Shown here: one piece after another, positions 25,009 through 32,627 of the stretch
How positions within the stretch are numbered: the first letter of the stretch is position 1
Layout of the letters: each line of letters opens with the position of its first letter
Assembly: GCA_902787365.1 (NCBI GenBank)
Contig: CADAGC010000006.1
Location: 1-40,181, forward strand
Reading direction: 5' to 3'
DNA length: 40,181 nt
From: an uncultured Ruminococcus sp.
GTDB lineage: Bacteria; Bacillota; Clostridia; Oscillospirales; Ruminococcaceae
The notes under the pieces: model-generated
Told to the model about the DNA's origin: nothing
The model's input: the letters and a program-made list of their open reading frames with translations, nothing else
Database searches by the model: none
Translations under genes and position numbers: made by a program

Positions 25009-25037
25009 CAGCCGCTAAAGCGGCTGTTCTTTTTTTG
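25009..25037 (+). terminator. terminator inside the IS200 end
   Basis: CAGCCGC (25009-25015), loop TAAA, GCGGCTG (25020-25026), then TTCTTTTTTT. It faces the 3' end of tnpA on the opposite strand. Confidence 0.75.
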
Positions 25038-25038
25038 C

Positions 25039-25506
25039 CTACTTGGTCTTACTACCCGTAAACGGGTCCATGAATTCTTTCAAACTCATCTGATCCTGCA
25101 TATAATCTTCTTCGGTCTGATTCTTTATGTACTCTAGTATGACTTTTTCGTTACGCCCTACTGTGTCAACATAGTACCCTCTGCACCAAAAATGTCGGCT
25201 GCCGTACTTGTATTTCAGATTTGCGTGTCTATCAAATATCATAAGTGTGCTTTTTCCCTTGATATATCCCATAAATTGTGCTATACTTAGATAAGGTGGC
25301 ACACTCACCAACATATGGATATGATCGGGCATTGCATTTGCCTCCAGTATCTCCACGCCTTTCTGCTCACACAGCTTTCTCAGTATCTGTCCTATATCTT
25401 CTCTTAGTTTTCCATAGATCACTTTTCTTCTATACTTTGGTGCAAATACTATGTGATATTGACAGCGATATGTGGAATGCGCTGTGTGTCTTATTTCATT
25501 TTTCAT
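25039..25506 (-). CDS. tnpA: IS200/IS605-type Y1 transposase TnpA
   Basis: 155 residues, the normal TnpA length. Visible motifs: YHIVFAPKYRRKVIYG near the start, the metal-binding HUH-type motif in MPDHIHMLVSVPP, FMGYIKGKS, and the catalytic tyrosine region FWCRGYYVDTVG. It cuts and joins single-stranded DNA at hairpin ends through a phosphotyrosine link. The protein appears intact. Its ribosome site AGGAGGTTAT is complementary to an upstream sequence, suggesting translational control. Confidence 0.93.
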   Translation of the reverse strand: MKNEIRHTAHSTYRCQYHIVFAPKYRRKVIYGKLREDIGQILRKLCEQKGVEILEANAMPDHIHMLVSVPPYLSIAQFMGYIKGKSTLMIFDRHANLKYKYGSRHFWCRGYYVDTVGRNEKVILEYIKNQTEEDYMQDQMSLKEFMDPFTGSKTK

Positions 25507-25510
25507 GTTT

Positions 25511-25582
25511 ATAACCTCCTTGTATTTTACTTTAGTAATGCGGTCGCCAAACCTTTACTATTGTACCATACTTGGAGGTTAT
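25511..25582 (-). promoter_or_regulatory. tnpA leader with sequestered ribosome site
   Basis: GGAGGTTAT of the ribosome site (complement of 25511-25519) pairs with ATAACCTCC (complement of 25574-25582). A weak promoter lies between the arms (-10 TACAAT at 25560-25565 with TGG before it, -35-like TTTAAA at 25583-25588). The tnpA transcript itself would lack the far arm; only read-through RNA from outside would hide the ribosome site. Confidence 0.5.
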
Positions 25583-25610
25583 TTTAAAGCGTTTGCTAAA
25601 GCTTTTTAAT

Positions 25611-25631
25611 ACCACCAGTAGAACTGGGGGT
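25611..25631. repeat. IS200 upstream end hairpin
   Basis: ACCACCAGT (25611-25619), loop AGA, ACTGGGGGT (25623-25631), one mismatch. Position and shape fit the tnpA-proximal end of an IS200-type element. Confidence 0.55.
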
Positions 25632-25655
25632 TGTTTTACGCTAAAGCGCCAAAGC

Positions 25656-25687
25656 AAAAAGTCCGCAAACCTCAGGTTTACGGACTT
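25656..25687 (-). terminator. displaced terminator of the tRNA-Trp array
   Basis: On the minus strand AAGTCCG-T-AAACCT pairs with AGGTTT-G-CGGACTT, then TTTTTGC. It lies directly downstream of the detached 3' tRNA-Trp fragment (25693-25715), as expected for the original tRNA terminator now 14 kb away. Confidence 0.65.
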
Positions 25688-25692
25688 ATCTT

Positions 25693-25715
25693 TGGCAGGG
25701 GCAGAAGGGATCGAA
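25693..25715. other. attachment site, distal end of the element
   Basis: 23 bases identical to 39693-39715, the T-loop-to-CCA part of tRNA-Trp. The flanking bases differ on both sides (T versus C before, G versus C after), which bounds the repeat exactly. Confidence 0.9.
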
Positions 25716-26058
25716 GAGCCGATGATGCCTTTTATGCCTTCGCCTATCTTTTGTAAAACTGCGTAGAGACACCATTTTGCAAAAAGATGTATTAAGCACA
25801 TTTGCTTAACTTGCGGCAGTTTTTCATACCAATAAAGGACAAGTAAAGGACAAAACTCACGGCATACTCTTGTACAAAAGACTGCCCGTTATTCCATATC
25901 ATCTTGCTTTTCTAAAAGCATTAAAAATCATAAAATGGTCTTTCTTCTGATCATAGAAATACCGAAGCCGGCTTTTGTCAGCTTCTGTATTATCTTTTAA
26001 AAAGAATATATATCACATTTAAAAATCTATCCGTCAGCACTAACTAATACTCATCAAT
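25716..26058. other. non-coding left end of the element
   Basis: Short open frames here lack ribosome sites and resemble no protein. The only structured item is the arm-site repeat at 25831-25853. No promoter into the cargo operon is seen; that operon is read from the other end. Confidence 0.5.
25831..25853 (+). repeat. candidate integrase arm-type site, left
   Basis: 23 bases identical to 39604-39626, containing two tandem copies of TAAAGGACAA spaced by 11 bases. It lies about 115 bases inside the left attachment site in the same orientation as the right copy. Confidence 0.6.
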
Positions 26059-26613
26059 TCACGGAAACCACTCCTTCCGTGGCAGAGTATCCGTATAGTA
26101 AGGCAGTATCTTAGCAAAAAAGTCTTTCAGCGGCAGCGTGTGCCCCGAATGTCCTCCTCCGGAAATACGGCGAAAGCGTGCGTTGCCGAGTAGTTCTTCC
26201 GTAAACCTGTGGTCACCGAGCAGCTCATCGTTATCTCCAACGATACAGCTCACATTGCTGATGTCGATTTTTGAGAGCGAGCCGAACAGCCCGATCAGAG
26301 CCTTTGTATCCTTGCGTGGGCGAACATCACCGTCGAATGTCAGAAATGACATCAGAAAGGGATTGATAAGTATCACGGGACAATTATGCTGAGCACTCAG
26401 CACCGCCGCATAAAATCCACCGAGGCTCGTCCCGACAACAATGTCAGGGCGCTTGTCAGTAAGAATGTATTTCAAACCGCCGAGAATGTTCTCGGGCGAT
26501 ACGCTGTCATAGTCCAGCTCGGGTGCTATGATCTCGCACCCGAAAGGATCAAGCGCCTTGTATGCACTGTTCTTCGGGCTTCCGTGATAGCCGTGAATGT
26601 TCAGTATCTTCAT
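26059..26613 (-). CDS. small alpha/beta hydrolase (YqiA/UPF0227-like)
   Basis: 184 residues. The start MKILNIHGYHGSP has the HG oxyanion motif and the nucleophile elbow is GTSLGG (Ser about 83). An Asp sits in VGDNDELLG and the His in GGGHSGH. This order and size match UPF0227/YqiA esterases; substrate unknown. Its start overlaps the previous gene by 4 bases (26610-26613), so it is the last gene of the element's long leftward operon. Confidence 0.8.
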   Translation of the reverse strand: MKILNIHGYHGSPKNSAYKALDPFGCEIIAPELDYDSVSPENILGGLKYILTDKRPDIVVGTSLGGFYAAVLSAQHNCPVILINPFLMSFLTFDGDVRPRKDTKALIGLFGSLSKIDISNVSCIVGDNDELLGDHRFTEELLGNARFRRISGGGHSGHTLPLKDFFAKILPYYTDTLPRKEWFP

Positions 26614-26951
26614 ACGTTGTCCTCCGTTTTGTCAAGATAGTCTCTTATTTGCTTCTTGCTGACGTTTTGTATTTTGTAATTCATCATACGCTCGGCTTTG
26701 TCGAAAACCTGTTTTATACGCATTACGTTGGAATTACTTATTGCGGATATCTCCGTGAGGCTCATACCCTCGCAAATATGGAGCAATAGTACGCTGCGGT
26801 TGTGTTCGGGAAAAACATCAAGTATCTCACCAAACCGCCCGGCGGAGAGTGGCTGCTCGAGCTTGAAGTAATCATTTAGCATTGCTGCGTATTCATCTGT
26901 GATACTGTCAAGTTTTTCCGGAAGAGTAGCAAGTGTGCAGATACATTTCAT
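26610..26951 (-). CDS. sigma-70 region-4-like helix-turn-helix protein
   Basis: 113 residues. The middle (about 50-92) reads SVLLLHICEGMSLTEISAISNSNVMRIKQVFDKAERMM, the pattern of a sigma-factor region 4 helix-turn-helix; no region 2 is present, so it cannot be a full sigma factor. The N-terminus CICTLATLPEKLDSI resembles that of the 131-residue protein at 30737-31132 (CTLxTL, then LD). An AAAGGCGG site precedes the ATG. It could be a regulator or a protein-binding adaptor. Confidence 0.65.
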   Translation of the reverse strand: MKCICTLATLPEKLDSITDEYAAMLNDYFKLEQPLSAGRFGEILDVFPEHNRSVLLLHICEGMSLTEISAISNSNVMRIKQVFDKAERMMNYKIQNVSKKQIRDYLDKTEDNV

Positions 26952-27019
26952 AGGTACCGCCTTTCTGTCAATTAATGCTCTCTATTATCATTTTATATAA
27001 AAGAATAATAAAAATCTTC

Positions 27020-29017
27020 TCATCCTACCTTGAAGCCTATCCTGCAAGCCGGCTGGTTTTCATTATCTGATATTCCGATATTGAAGTTTGAAAAGTCCTC
27101 TGCTTTAAGTGTCAAGAGCTCGTCACCTGTCAGCGCTGAAAGGTCGCATTTTGAAAGCCTTAACGCCTGAGCAAGCTGCGCTTTCTCAACAAGATTTCTT
27201 GCATATCGTCCGTTACCGTGATTTGTTGTACCTACGGAGGCTTCAAATATCGGGATAAGTTTCTCATATGTATCATCTGCCATCTTATATCCGTTGTTCC
27301 CAGCGATATGCTTTGTTATATCATAAAGCTCCGACGGTGAATAATCCTTGAAATCGACATAGAATGATATGCGAGATCTCAGTCCCGGATTGCGGTCAAT
27401 AAAATCTTTCATTTCTTTTGGATATCCGGCAAAGATAACAACCATATCCTCTCGCTGATTCTCCATTTCCTGCACGATAGTATTGATAGCCTCATCTCCG
27501 AACAAACCATTGCGGTCATCGCAGAGTGAATATGCCTCATCAATAAATAGCACCGAACCCTGCGCTTTCTGAAACAACTGCTTGACCTGTACCGCTGTCC
27601 ATCCAACATATTTTCCGACAAGATCACTTCTCCCACATTCAATAATATTACCAACAGAGAGGATCTTGTTATCCTTCAATATCTGCGCAAATAGCCTTGC
27701 AACTGTGGTTTTTGCTGTGCCAGGATTACCGGTGAATACCATATGCATAGAGCGTTTTGCGTTAGGCATACCTCTGTCTGCAAAAGCCTTCTGCATTTTG
27801 GAATATATAACTGCCTGCTCGATGAGTTCCTTTACTTCTCTAAGACCTATCATCTCTGCAAGTTGGCGTGATGCCCTGCCTTCCTGTGTGAGCACAGTTT
27901 TACGGTCTAAACTCTTTTTGAATTCGGAGTACTGCGGATAGACCTGTGTTTTCAGTGCATTGGCATACCACTTTCTGTATGCCACACGAAGGTCATCGGA
28001 ATTGTATCCTGTGTCCTTTGCCACAAAAGATAAAAGCTCCTTATCAGCTTTTACATTGTCCTTACGACAGTAGGCTCGGAGTATTTTCTTTGCGTCATTG
28101 TTCATTGCAAGACGCTCATTTATCTCGATAAAGGTCAATTCGGGGAGTGAGTTTTTTATAGTTCCCGAAACACTGTCAAAATGATTGGGCATTAAGAAGA
28201 TCATAAGTGTATCCTGACAGTATTCCATAATTAGCTTTGTAAGCTGTTCAGTTAGAAAATTATATATGGCTCGATCTTCAGTTTCCCATGAGAAACTGTT
28301 TATATCCATAACAACAGTTCCGTATCTTGCTGCTTCAAAATATATATCCAGCGAATTTGCTACCCGTATTGTCATAGGCTTTATGACTGTACAGCGTTTC
28401 GATATCAATCTGCTATTTTCATACAACACGGAAACAAGGTCATCGCAAGCCTTGTTTGCATTACTGCATCTTATAATGTAGTGAACAGGATGACCTTTTG
28501 CTCCCACACACTTCGCCGGCTGTTTTATACGTTCTATCTCCGGCAGAAGATCATGATCATACAGACCAAAGATAGATTGGTTCTTTATTTCTTTATAAGG
28601 TATCAGATCTACAACTCTTTCCGTCAATTTCGGATTGCTACCGAACCTATGCATTCCGAATGGTTCGAGCATATTATCATCAAACACAAAATCCCTGATA
28701 TAATGGTTTTCCGCATATCTTCTCACAAATTCTACCGTAGTCTCACCAATAGTGTACTTACCAACAAATCCGCAGTTTTTAATAAGCGCAGATACTGCAT
28801 CATCAACGCTGCTCCCATTATTTATGATCATATTGATAACGATCCAAGCCCCATTGTAATCGCTGATAAAAGCAAAACTACTACCATAATTCTTTTCATT
28901 GAATCTGTTAAACCCGGTATTTATTTGATCAATAAACTCTTTGCTGTATTCTGTAAGTCCATTCTCATTAGGTGTGATAGTTTTGGAAATATCAAGTGTG
29001 ATTCTGTAACATATCAT
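27020..29017 (-). CDS. tandem AAA+ ATPase, CbxX/CfqX type, in the element
   Basis: 665 residues. The C-terminal AAA+ core has Walker A GNPGTAKT (430-437, Ala replacing the usual Gly before Lys), Walker B VLFIDE (489-494), FAGYPKEM sensor and NPGLRSR arginine-finger segment. Residues about 175-345 look like a second, decayed ATPase domain with no P-loop lysine. The first 110 residues are distinct. Domain order parallels the chromosomal ATPase at 13058-15016, but the N-terminal parts differ. The ATG overlaps the preceding gene's stop (ATGA). Likely remodels a complex formed by operon partners. Confidence 0.87.
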   Translation of the reverse strand: MICYRITLDISKTITPNENGLTEYSKEFIDQINTGFNRFNEKNYGSSFAFISDYNGAWIVINMIINNGSSVDDAVSALIKNCGFVGKYTIGETTVEFVRRYAENHYIRDFVFDDNMLEPFGMHRFGSNPKLTERVVDLIPYKEIKNQSIFGLYDHDLLPEIERIKQPAKCVGAKGHPVHYIIRCSNANKACDDLVSVLYENSRLISKRCTVIKPMTIRVANSLDIYFEAARYGTVVMDINSFSWETEDRAIYNFLTEQLTKLIMEYCQDTLMIFLMPNHFDSVSGTIKNSLPELTFIEINERLAMNNDAKKILRAYCRKDNVKADKELLSFVAKDTGYNSDDLRVAYRKWYANALKTQVYPQYSEFKKSLDRKTVLTQEGRASRQLAEMIGLREVKELIEQAVIYSKMQKAFADRGMPNAKRSMHMVFTGNPGTAKTTVARLFAQILKDNKILSVGNIIECGRSDLVGKYVGWTAVQVKQLFQKAQGSVLFIDEAYSLCDDRNGLFGDEAINTIVQEMENQREDMVVIFAGYPKEMKDFIDRNPGLRSRISFYVDFKDYSPSELYDITKHIAGNNGYKMADDTYEKLIPIFEASVGTTNHGNGRYARNLVEKAQLAQALRLSKCDLSALTGDELLTLKAEDFSNFNIGISDNENQPACRIGFKVG

Positions 29018-29448
29018 ATTATTTTCTCCTTCTTCACCCTCTCATCAAATACCATATCAAATCCCTCCGGATAAATAACACTTGTTTCTCCGCCCGATCT
29101 GATAACAAGCTCGCCTGACGCAAACTCTTTGTCGGGAATGCTTTTAAGCAGAGCATTAATAAACACGCTGCAGGTAAAGTATTCGCCCCATAGCTTATTG
29201 CTTTTGGCTATCTCAAATACTTCTCCCTCTGATCCGCAAAGCACGAAGCTAACGCTGTGCAGCTCGTTTAAAAGCCTTATGTCCTCCAGAGCAAGCGTGC
29301 CGTTTGCTGCAATAGCCGAAAAATAGCCCCATGTTCTTTTGTACAGGTCTTTGAAGCTGTCGAGAGTTAGGGGCTTTTGTGTTATCATATCCGACAGCTC
29401 ACGCCAGCCGGCTATAAGGCTATTTCTTTGAATATCATTAATCGTCAT
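29014..29448 (-). CDS. uncharacterised 144-residue protein
   Basis: No family recognised. It is soluble and mixed alpha/beta, with segments LIAGWRELSDMI, FKDLYKRTWGYFSAI and VSFVLCGSEGEVFEIA, and a Lys-rich C-terminus. It overlaps both neighbours by 4 bases (WYL regulator before, AAA ATPase after). Such tight coupling suggests it works with the ATPase, for example as a substrate adaptor; that is inference. Confidence 0.7.
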   Translation of the reverse strand: MTINDIQRNSLIAGWRELSDMITQKPLTLDSFKDLYKRTWGYFSAIAANGTLALEDIRLLNELHSVSFVLCGSEGEVFEIAKSNKLWGEYFTCSVFINALLKSIPDKEFASGELVIRSGGETSVIYPEGFDMVFDERVKKEKII

Positions 29449-30500
29449 ACTGTATCCTTACCGTATCTTTTGGCTGCCTCACGCAGCGTCTTTGCTATAT
29501 CATTCCTCAGGCTTTCCGGGAAAAGCACCTCAACGCAGTCGCTGTACTGCAAAGCCCAGTGTAGCATTGCCTTTTCGCTTATGCGCACCCTGACCTCTAT
29601 CGTGTCTTTGTCTATCTCGATTATGCCTGCCTTGCTGCCGAACCAGTCAACGATGTCATTCATTATGTATCTTGGGCAGCGGAAAACGCACACGCTCACC
29701 TCGCCGCCCCACATATTCGGGTGCTCGCTTATGTAGTCGGATAGGTTTATGCCGTTTTTATAGCCTTTAAGCGAGCGCACGCTCTTTGCCTTGCGCTCTT
29801 GCAGGCTGATGTTCTTTATCCTGTCAACTCTGAATGAGAGCAGCTTGTCGTGGTCAGCAGAGCTGCAAAGCAGATAATACCGCCCGTTTAGCGACACGAG
29901 CTTGTAGGGACTTATGACATACAGCTTGACCTTGCCGTTGTCATCAAGGCGTGGGTGTGGTTTTATATCGGTATCATAATCGTAATAATTGAAGCTCACC
30001 TGAACGCCTGCCGATATAGCCTCACAAAGTACCGATATAACATAAAACAGCGACTTGTTTGCAGGGCGCTCGACAACGGCGGAATAGACGGACGAATGCT
30101 TTTTGACAAACTCGGGACTGCCGAATGATACAACCTTGTTGATAAGGTCTTTGCACTGCTTTGCGGGAAGATAGTTTGAAAAGAGCAGGCTGTCTATCAT
30201 CACCTGCAGCTCGCTCTCGTCAAATCTTACCTCGGGGGAATAATACCAGTTTGTGTGGATAAGCTCTGTCGTGCCGTTTTTGCCTGCTCTTTCAAGCTCA
30301 TCATATTCAAGCGGGAAACCTGCTTCAAGCAGCTTTGACAGGTTATGGCGTATCGTCTTGCGGTCAAGCACCATACCGTATTCCTGCTCGACAAGCTCGG
30401 CTATGCGCTGCTGGGTTATCCGCTCAGATGCACTTGTGAACCTTTCAAGCACCAGCAGGATATAGATTATTGCGAGCTTTTTAGGCTGGCTTACGCTCAT
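29445..30500 (-). CDS. WYL-domain transcriptional regulator
   Basis: 351 residues. Residues 1-70 are a winged helix-turn-helix (TQQRIAELVEQEYGMVLDRKTIRHNLSKLLEAG). Residues about 150-250 form the WYL domain with VISPYKLVSLNGRYYLLC and LSFRVDRIKNI, followed by the WYL C-terminal extension (EVRVRISEKAMLHWALQYSDCVEVLFPESLRNDI). WYL regulators bind nucleic acid or nucleotide ligands and often control defence islands. Its position inside the cargo operon suggests it regulates that operon. Confidence 0.88.
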   Translation of the reverse strand: MSVSQPKKLAIIYILLVLERFTSASERITQQRIAELVEQEYGMVLDRKTIRHNLSKLLEAGFPLEYDELERAGKNGTTELIHTNWYYSPEVRFDESELQVMIDSLLFSNYLPAKQCKDLINKVVSFGSPEFVKKHSSVYSAVVERPANKSLFYVISVLCEAISAGVQVSFNYYDYDTDIKPHPRLDDNGKVKLYVISPYKLVSLNGRYYLLCSSADHDKLLSFRVDRIKNISLQERKAKSVRSLKGYKNGINLSDYISEHPNMWGGEVSVCVFRCPRYIMNDIVDWFGSKAGIIEIDKDTIEVRVRISEKAMLHWALQYSDCVEVLFPESLRNDIAKTLREAAKRYGKDTV

Positions 30501-30511
30501 ACAAATTCCCC

Positions 30512-30715
30512 CTATCGTGATTTTCTCTGCATTTTGTAAAATTCCGACAGCATCTTGTCATGCTCATATTTTGCTCGTATCTCGTCCATTTCTTTTGCTA
30601 TCCTCGCAGCGGCTGAGAGCGGCTTCTCACCCCTCATACGCTGACGCACCTTTTCCTTTTCACGTTCAAGCTCACGGGCTTTCATACGTTCATTCTGTGT
30701 AAGACCATATTTCAT
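30512..30715 (-). CDS. 67-residue charged coiled-coil protein
   Basis: ATG 30715 is preferred because GGAGG lies 8 bases upstream; an in-frame GTG at 30724 lies within that site. The peptide is almost all Arg, Lys, Glu and Met helix (NERMKARELEREKEKVRQRM, then ARIAKEMDEIRAKYEHDKML). No family recognised. It ends 11 bases before the WYL gene and is co-transcribed with it. Its charge pattern suggests protein or nucleic-acid binding. Confidence 0.65.
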   Translation of the reverse strand: MKYGLTQNERMKARELEREKEKVRQRMRGEKPLSAAARIAKEMDEIRAKYEHDKMLSEFYKMQRKSR

Positions 30716-30736
30716 AAAATGCACCTCCGTTTAAGT

Positions 30737-31132
30737 TTACGGGTAATCACTGAGCTCGGGCTCGTCCTCGACCTCGACTATTATATCGGGGTCTGTGCCG
30801 GGGCTTATGTTATGCTCATTCATATATGACCTTATATAGTCATCAAAGTTGATGTACATAATACCCTCAAAATCATCATTCTCGTCAACATGAACTATGC
30901 CGTCATCAAGAAACAGGAATTCCTGCTCCTCCTCGTCATATTTTTCTTCTTGTATCTCACGCAGGATTATGCCGAGCGAAGGCACACGCACTGAATATTT
31001 ACAGAACATATAACGGTAATTGTCATTATACCCTTTGAGATCGCATTTATAGCTGCCGATATTGCCACCAAAGAGCTTTTCCATATGATCAAGAGTATCT
31101 GTAAGGGTTGAGAGGGTGCAGTAGAAATTCAT
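30737..31132 (-). CDS. uncharacterised acidic 131-residue protein
   Basis: The start MNFYCTLSTLTDTLDHMEKL is followed by an acidic domain with EEKYDEEEQEFLFLDDGIVHVDENDDFEG and an acidic tail. No family recognised. The first 15 residues resemble those of the sigma-4-like protein later in the same operon. An AAAGGAT site lies before the ATG. It follows the nuclease gene by 48 bases. Confidence 0.65.
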   Translation of the reverse strand: MNFYCTLSTLTDTLDHMEKLFGGNIGSYKCDLKGYNDNYRYMFCKYSVRVPSLGIILREIQEEKYDEEEQEFLFLDDGIVHVDENDDFEGIMYINFDDYIRSYMNEHNISPGTDPDIIVEVEDEPELSDYP

Positions 31133-31180
31133 AGGGAGATCCTTTCGTCTTTTTCATCAAGTCTGCATTTATAAAAACAA

Positions 31181-32308
31181 TTAGAGATTTAATTCTTGTA
31201 TTGCTTTATCTGCACATTTATACCATTTAGTGAAATCATCTTTTTTAAGTTCTTTACTAAGCTTGTCTAACGCTTTATTAATTCCGTCAATGCTTGAAAA
31301 AACACACTTGTCAATGGTTCTGTCAACTAAAGTAATAGTATTTTTATATTCTATTGGTTTATTTGTTTTATCATCTATAAAGAATTCTTTTAGCTTTTCA
31401 TATTGTGATTTGTTGGGTTCAAGATGAATAACTACATGCAGTCCACTGGCAAATGCAAAACGTTTCTGCATTTCGCAAGTAGCTTCTGGACATTCCGGAA
31501 AAACTTCAATATGAAAATCCAGAGTACGCCATTTACTGTCTCTTTTTATTATTTGCCAGTACCCTGCCTTAATATTATCCGATTTAAAATCCGAACTGTT
31601 TTTATCAAGTCCTTTTTTTATATATTCATCTATACTATCAACATAATTCTTATAAGCTGATTCTGCATCTTTAATTATAGAAATGCTATTATAATAAGCT
31701 TCTATATACTCGGACATTTCAGGAAACTCACACACAAGATCAACCCCCACATATTTAATAAACTCATCTCTGAGCAATTTGGTTATTTTATTATCTTCAT
31801 CAACATCAAAAGATTCCATATCAAGATGCAATGTGTTATATGTTACTATTTGAAATATTTTGTCCTCGGGACAAGAACCATTGAGTTCGGGTTTAAGATA
31901 TATACAAATAAGCTTTTTATTCTCCTTATTATATTCATTCAGACTGCTCGCATAATCTTTAGTCTGGTTTGGCTGCTCGGACGACCACAACTTGTTCTCT
32001 ATTGCAATGATTTGATTTGAGGTTTCGATAAGCAGATCAATTCTCCTACCATTACTAAATACATATTCAGACCGTACATCTACTTTATCGGATCTGTCAT
32101 AGTTGCTTTCTTCGTTTACACATTTCAAAAAGCAATCTATCATTCCATACCAACCGCCGTTCCTGTTTGGATCAAGAAGAAAAGAAAGCCATTGAGTAAT
32201 GTAAATCTCCTTATCTTTTATCCCAAATATTTCAGGAAGTGTTATTGTAGTGCTTTTCTTTAATTCAGATAACTTGTTACAAATATTTATAAAATCTGTA
32301 TGGCTCAT
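31181..32308 (-). CDS. PD-(D/E)XK nuclease-family protein
   Basis: ATG 32308 is chosen because AAAGGAGG lies 6 bases upstream; the adjacent ATG at 32311 is too close. Residues about 80-120 carry the nuclease core: IDLLIE (Asp near 91), IIAIENKLW (Glu and Lys of the ExK motif) and a downstream Q-x6-Y. This fits the PDDEXK_4-type family of about 370 residues. Target unknown. The gene is very AT-rich (14 G or C in the 60 bases from 31621), unlike its operon neighbours, a sign of separate transfer. First gene of the eight-gene cargo operon. Confidence 0.82.
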   Translation of the reverse strand: MSHTDFINICNKLSELKKSTTITLPEIFGIKDKEIYITQWLSFLLDPNRNGGWYGMIDCFLKCVNEESNYDRSDKVDVRSEYVFSNGRRIDLLIETSNQIIAIENKLWSSEQPNQTKDYASSLNEYNKENKKLICIYLKPELNGSCPEDKIFQIVTYNTLHLDMESFDVDEDNKITKLLRDEFIKYVGVDLVCEFPEMSEYIEAYYNSISIIKDAESAYKNYVDSIDEYIKKGLDKNSSDFKSDNIKAGYWQIIKRDSKWRTLDFHIEVFPECPEATCEMQKRFAFASGLHVVIHLEPNKSQYEKLKEFFIDDKTNKPIEYKNTITLVDRTIDKCVFSSIDGINKALDKLSKELKKDDFTKWYKCADKAIQELNL

Positions 32309-32402
32309 CATATTCCTCCTTTAAGTCTTTCCGTTTCCTTACTGTGCTTATATCATAACATATGCTATGGGCAAAAAACTCCTCATCATATCAACTAATG
32401 AC

Positions 32403-32431
32403 ATTATACCACACATTCGGCTCAATGTCCG
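32403..32431 (-). promoter_or_regulatory. promoter of the eight-gene cargo operon
   Basis: On the minus strand CGGACA (32426-32431), 17 bases, TATAAT (32403-32408) with TGG before it. The inverted repeat TTCGG/CCGAA (32416-32433) overlaps the -35 region. The leader is about 90 bases. Confidence 0.6.
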
Positions 32432-32438
32432 AAGATAG

Positions 32439-32467
32439 GGGAGAATTTCTGCAAAATTCTCCCTTTT
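32439..32467 (+). terminator. terminator-like hairpin
   Basis: GGGAGAATTT (32439-32448), loop CTGCA, AAATTCTCCC (32454-32463), then TTTT. No plus-strand gene lies upstream, so it may insulate the two divergent units. Confidence 0.55.
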
Positions 32468-32505
32468 ACACAAACCGAAAGAGCCTCCTTTGTATAAAAA
32501 GCAAA

Positions 32506-32548
32506 AACAGCAAACCGCCCTAAACGAGCGGCCTGCTGTTATTTTTTT
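32506..32548. terminator. second insulating terminator
   Basis: AACAGCA...CCGC (32506-32518) pairs with GCGG...TGCTGTT (32528-32540). Seven T residues follow on the plus strand, and a T-rich tract flanks it on the minus. Confidence 0.6.
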
Positions 32549-32627
32549 ATGTGAGGTTTTCTCCCCATAAGATATGCTATAATATGCTCATAAGCAAGAA
32601 AATAATCGAGAACTCCGGAGGTGTCTT

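Larger units (their letters stand above)
24782..25037 (+). ncRNA. candidate structured transcript across the IS200 end
   Basis: A promoter (24746-24775) and a strong terminator (25009-25037) bracket about 255 bases with three hairpins and only a five-codon ORF. It could be an IS-associated small RNA or read-through of a truncated gene. Confidence 0.3.
24905..25631 (-). mobile_element. IS200/IS605-family insertion sequence (tnpA only)
   Basis: A single Y1 transposase gene is flanked by subterminal hairpins: 24905-24928 downstream and 25611-25631 upstream of tnpA. No tnpB is present, as in the IS200 subgroup. Exact ends cannot be fixed without an empty site; the coordinates mark the outermost hairpins. 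These elements move as single strands without target duplication. Confidence 0.75.

Noticed and set aside
25532-25801. Open frames on both strands at the left end of the element
   Set aside because: They run across the displaced terminator and the tRNA fragment, lack ribosome sites and have non-protein-like composition.
25831-25853. Remnant of a second integrase gene at the left end
   Set aside because: Identity with the integrase 3' end is limited to 23 bases with no flanking similarity, so a DNA-binding site explains it better.
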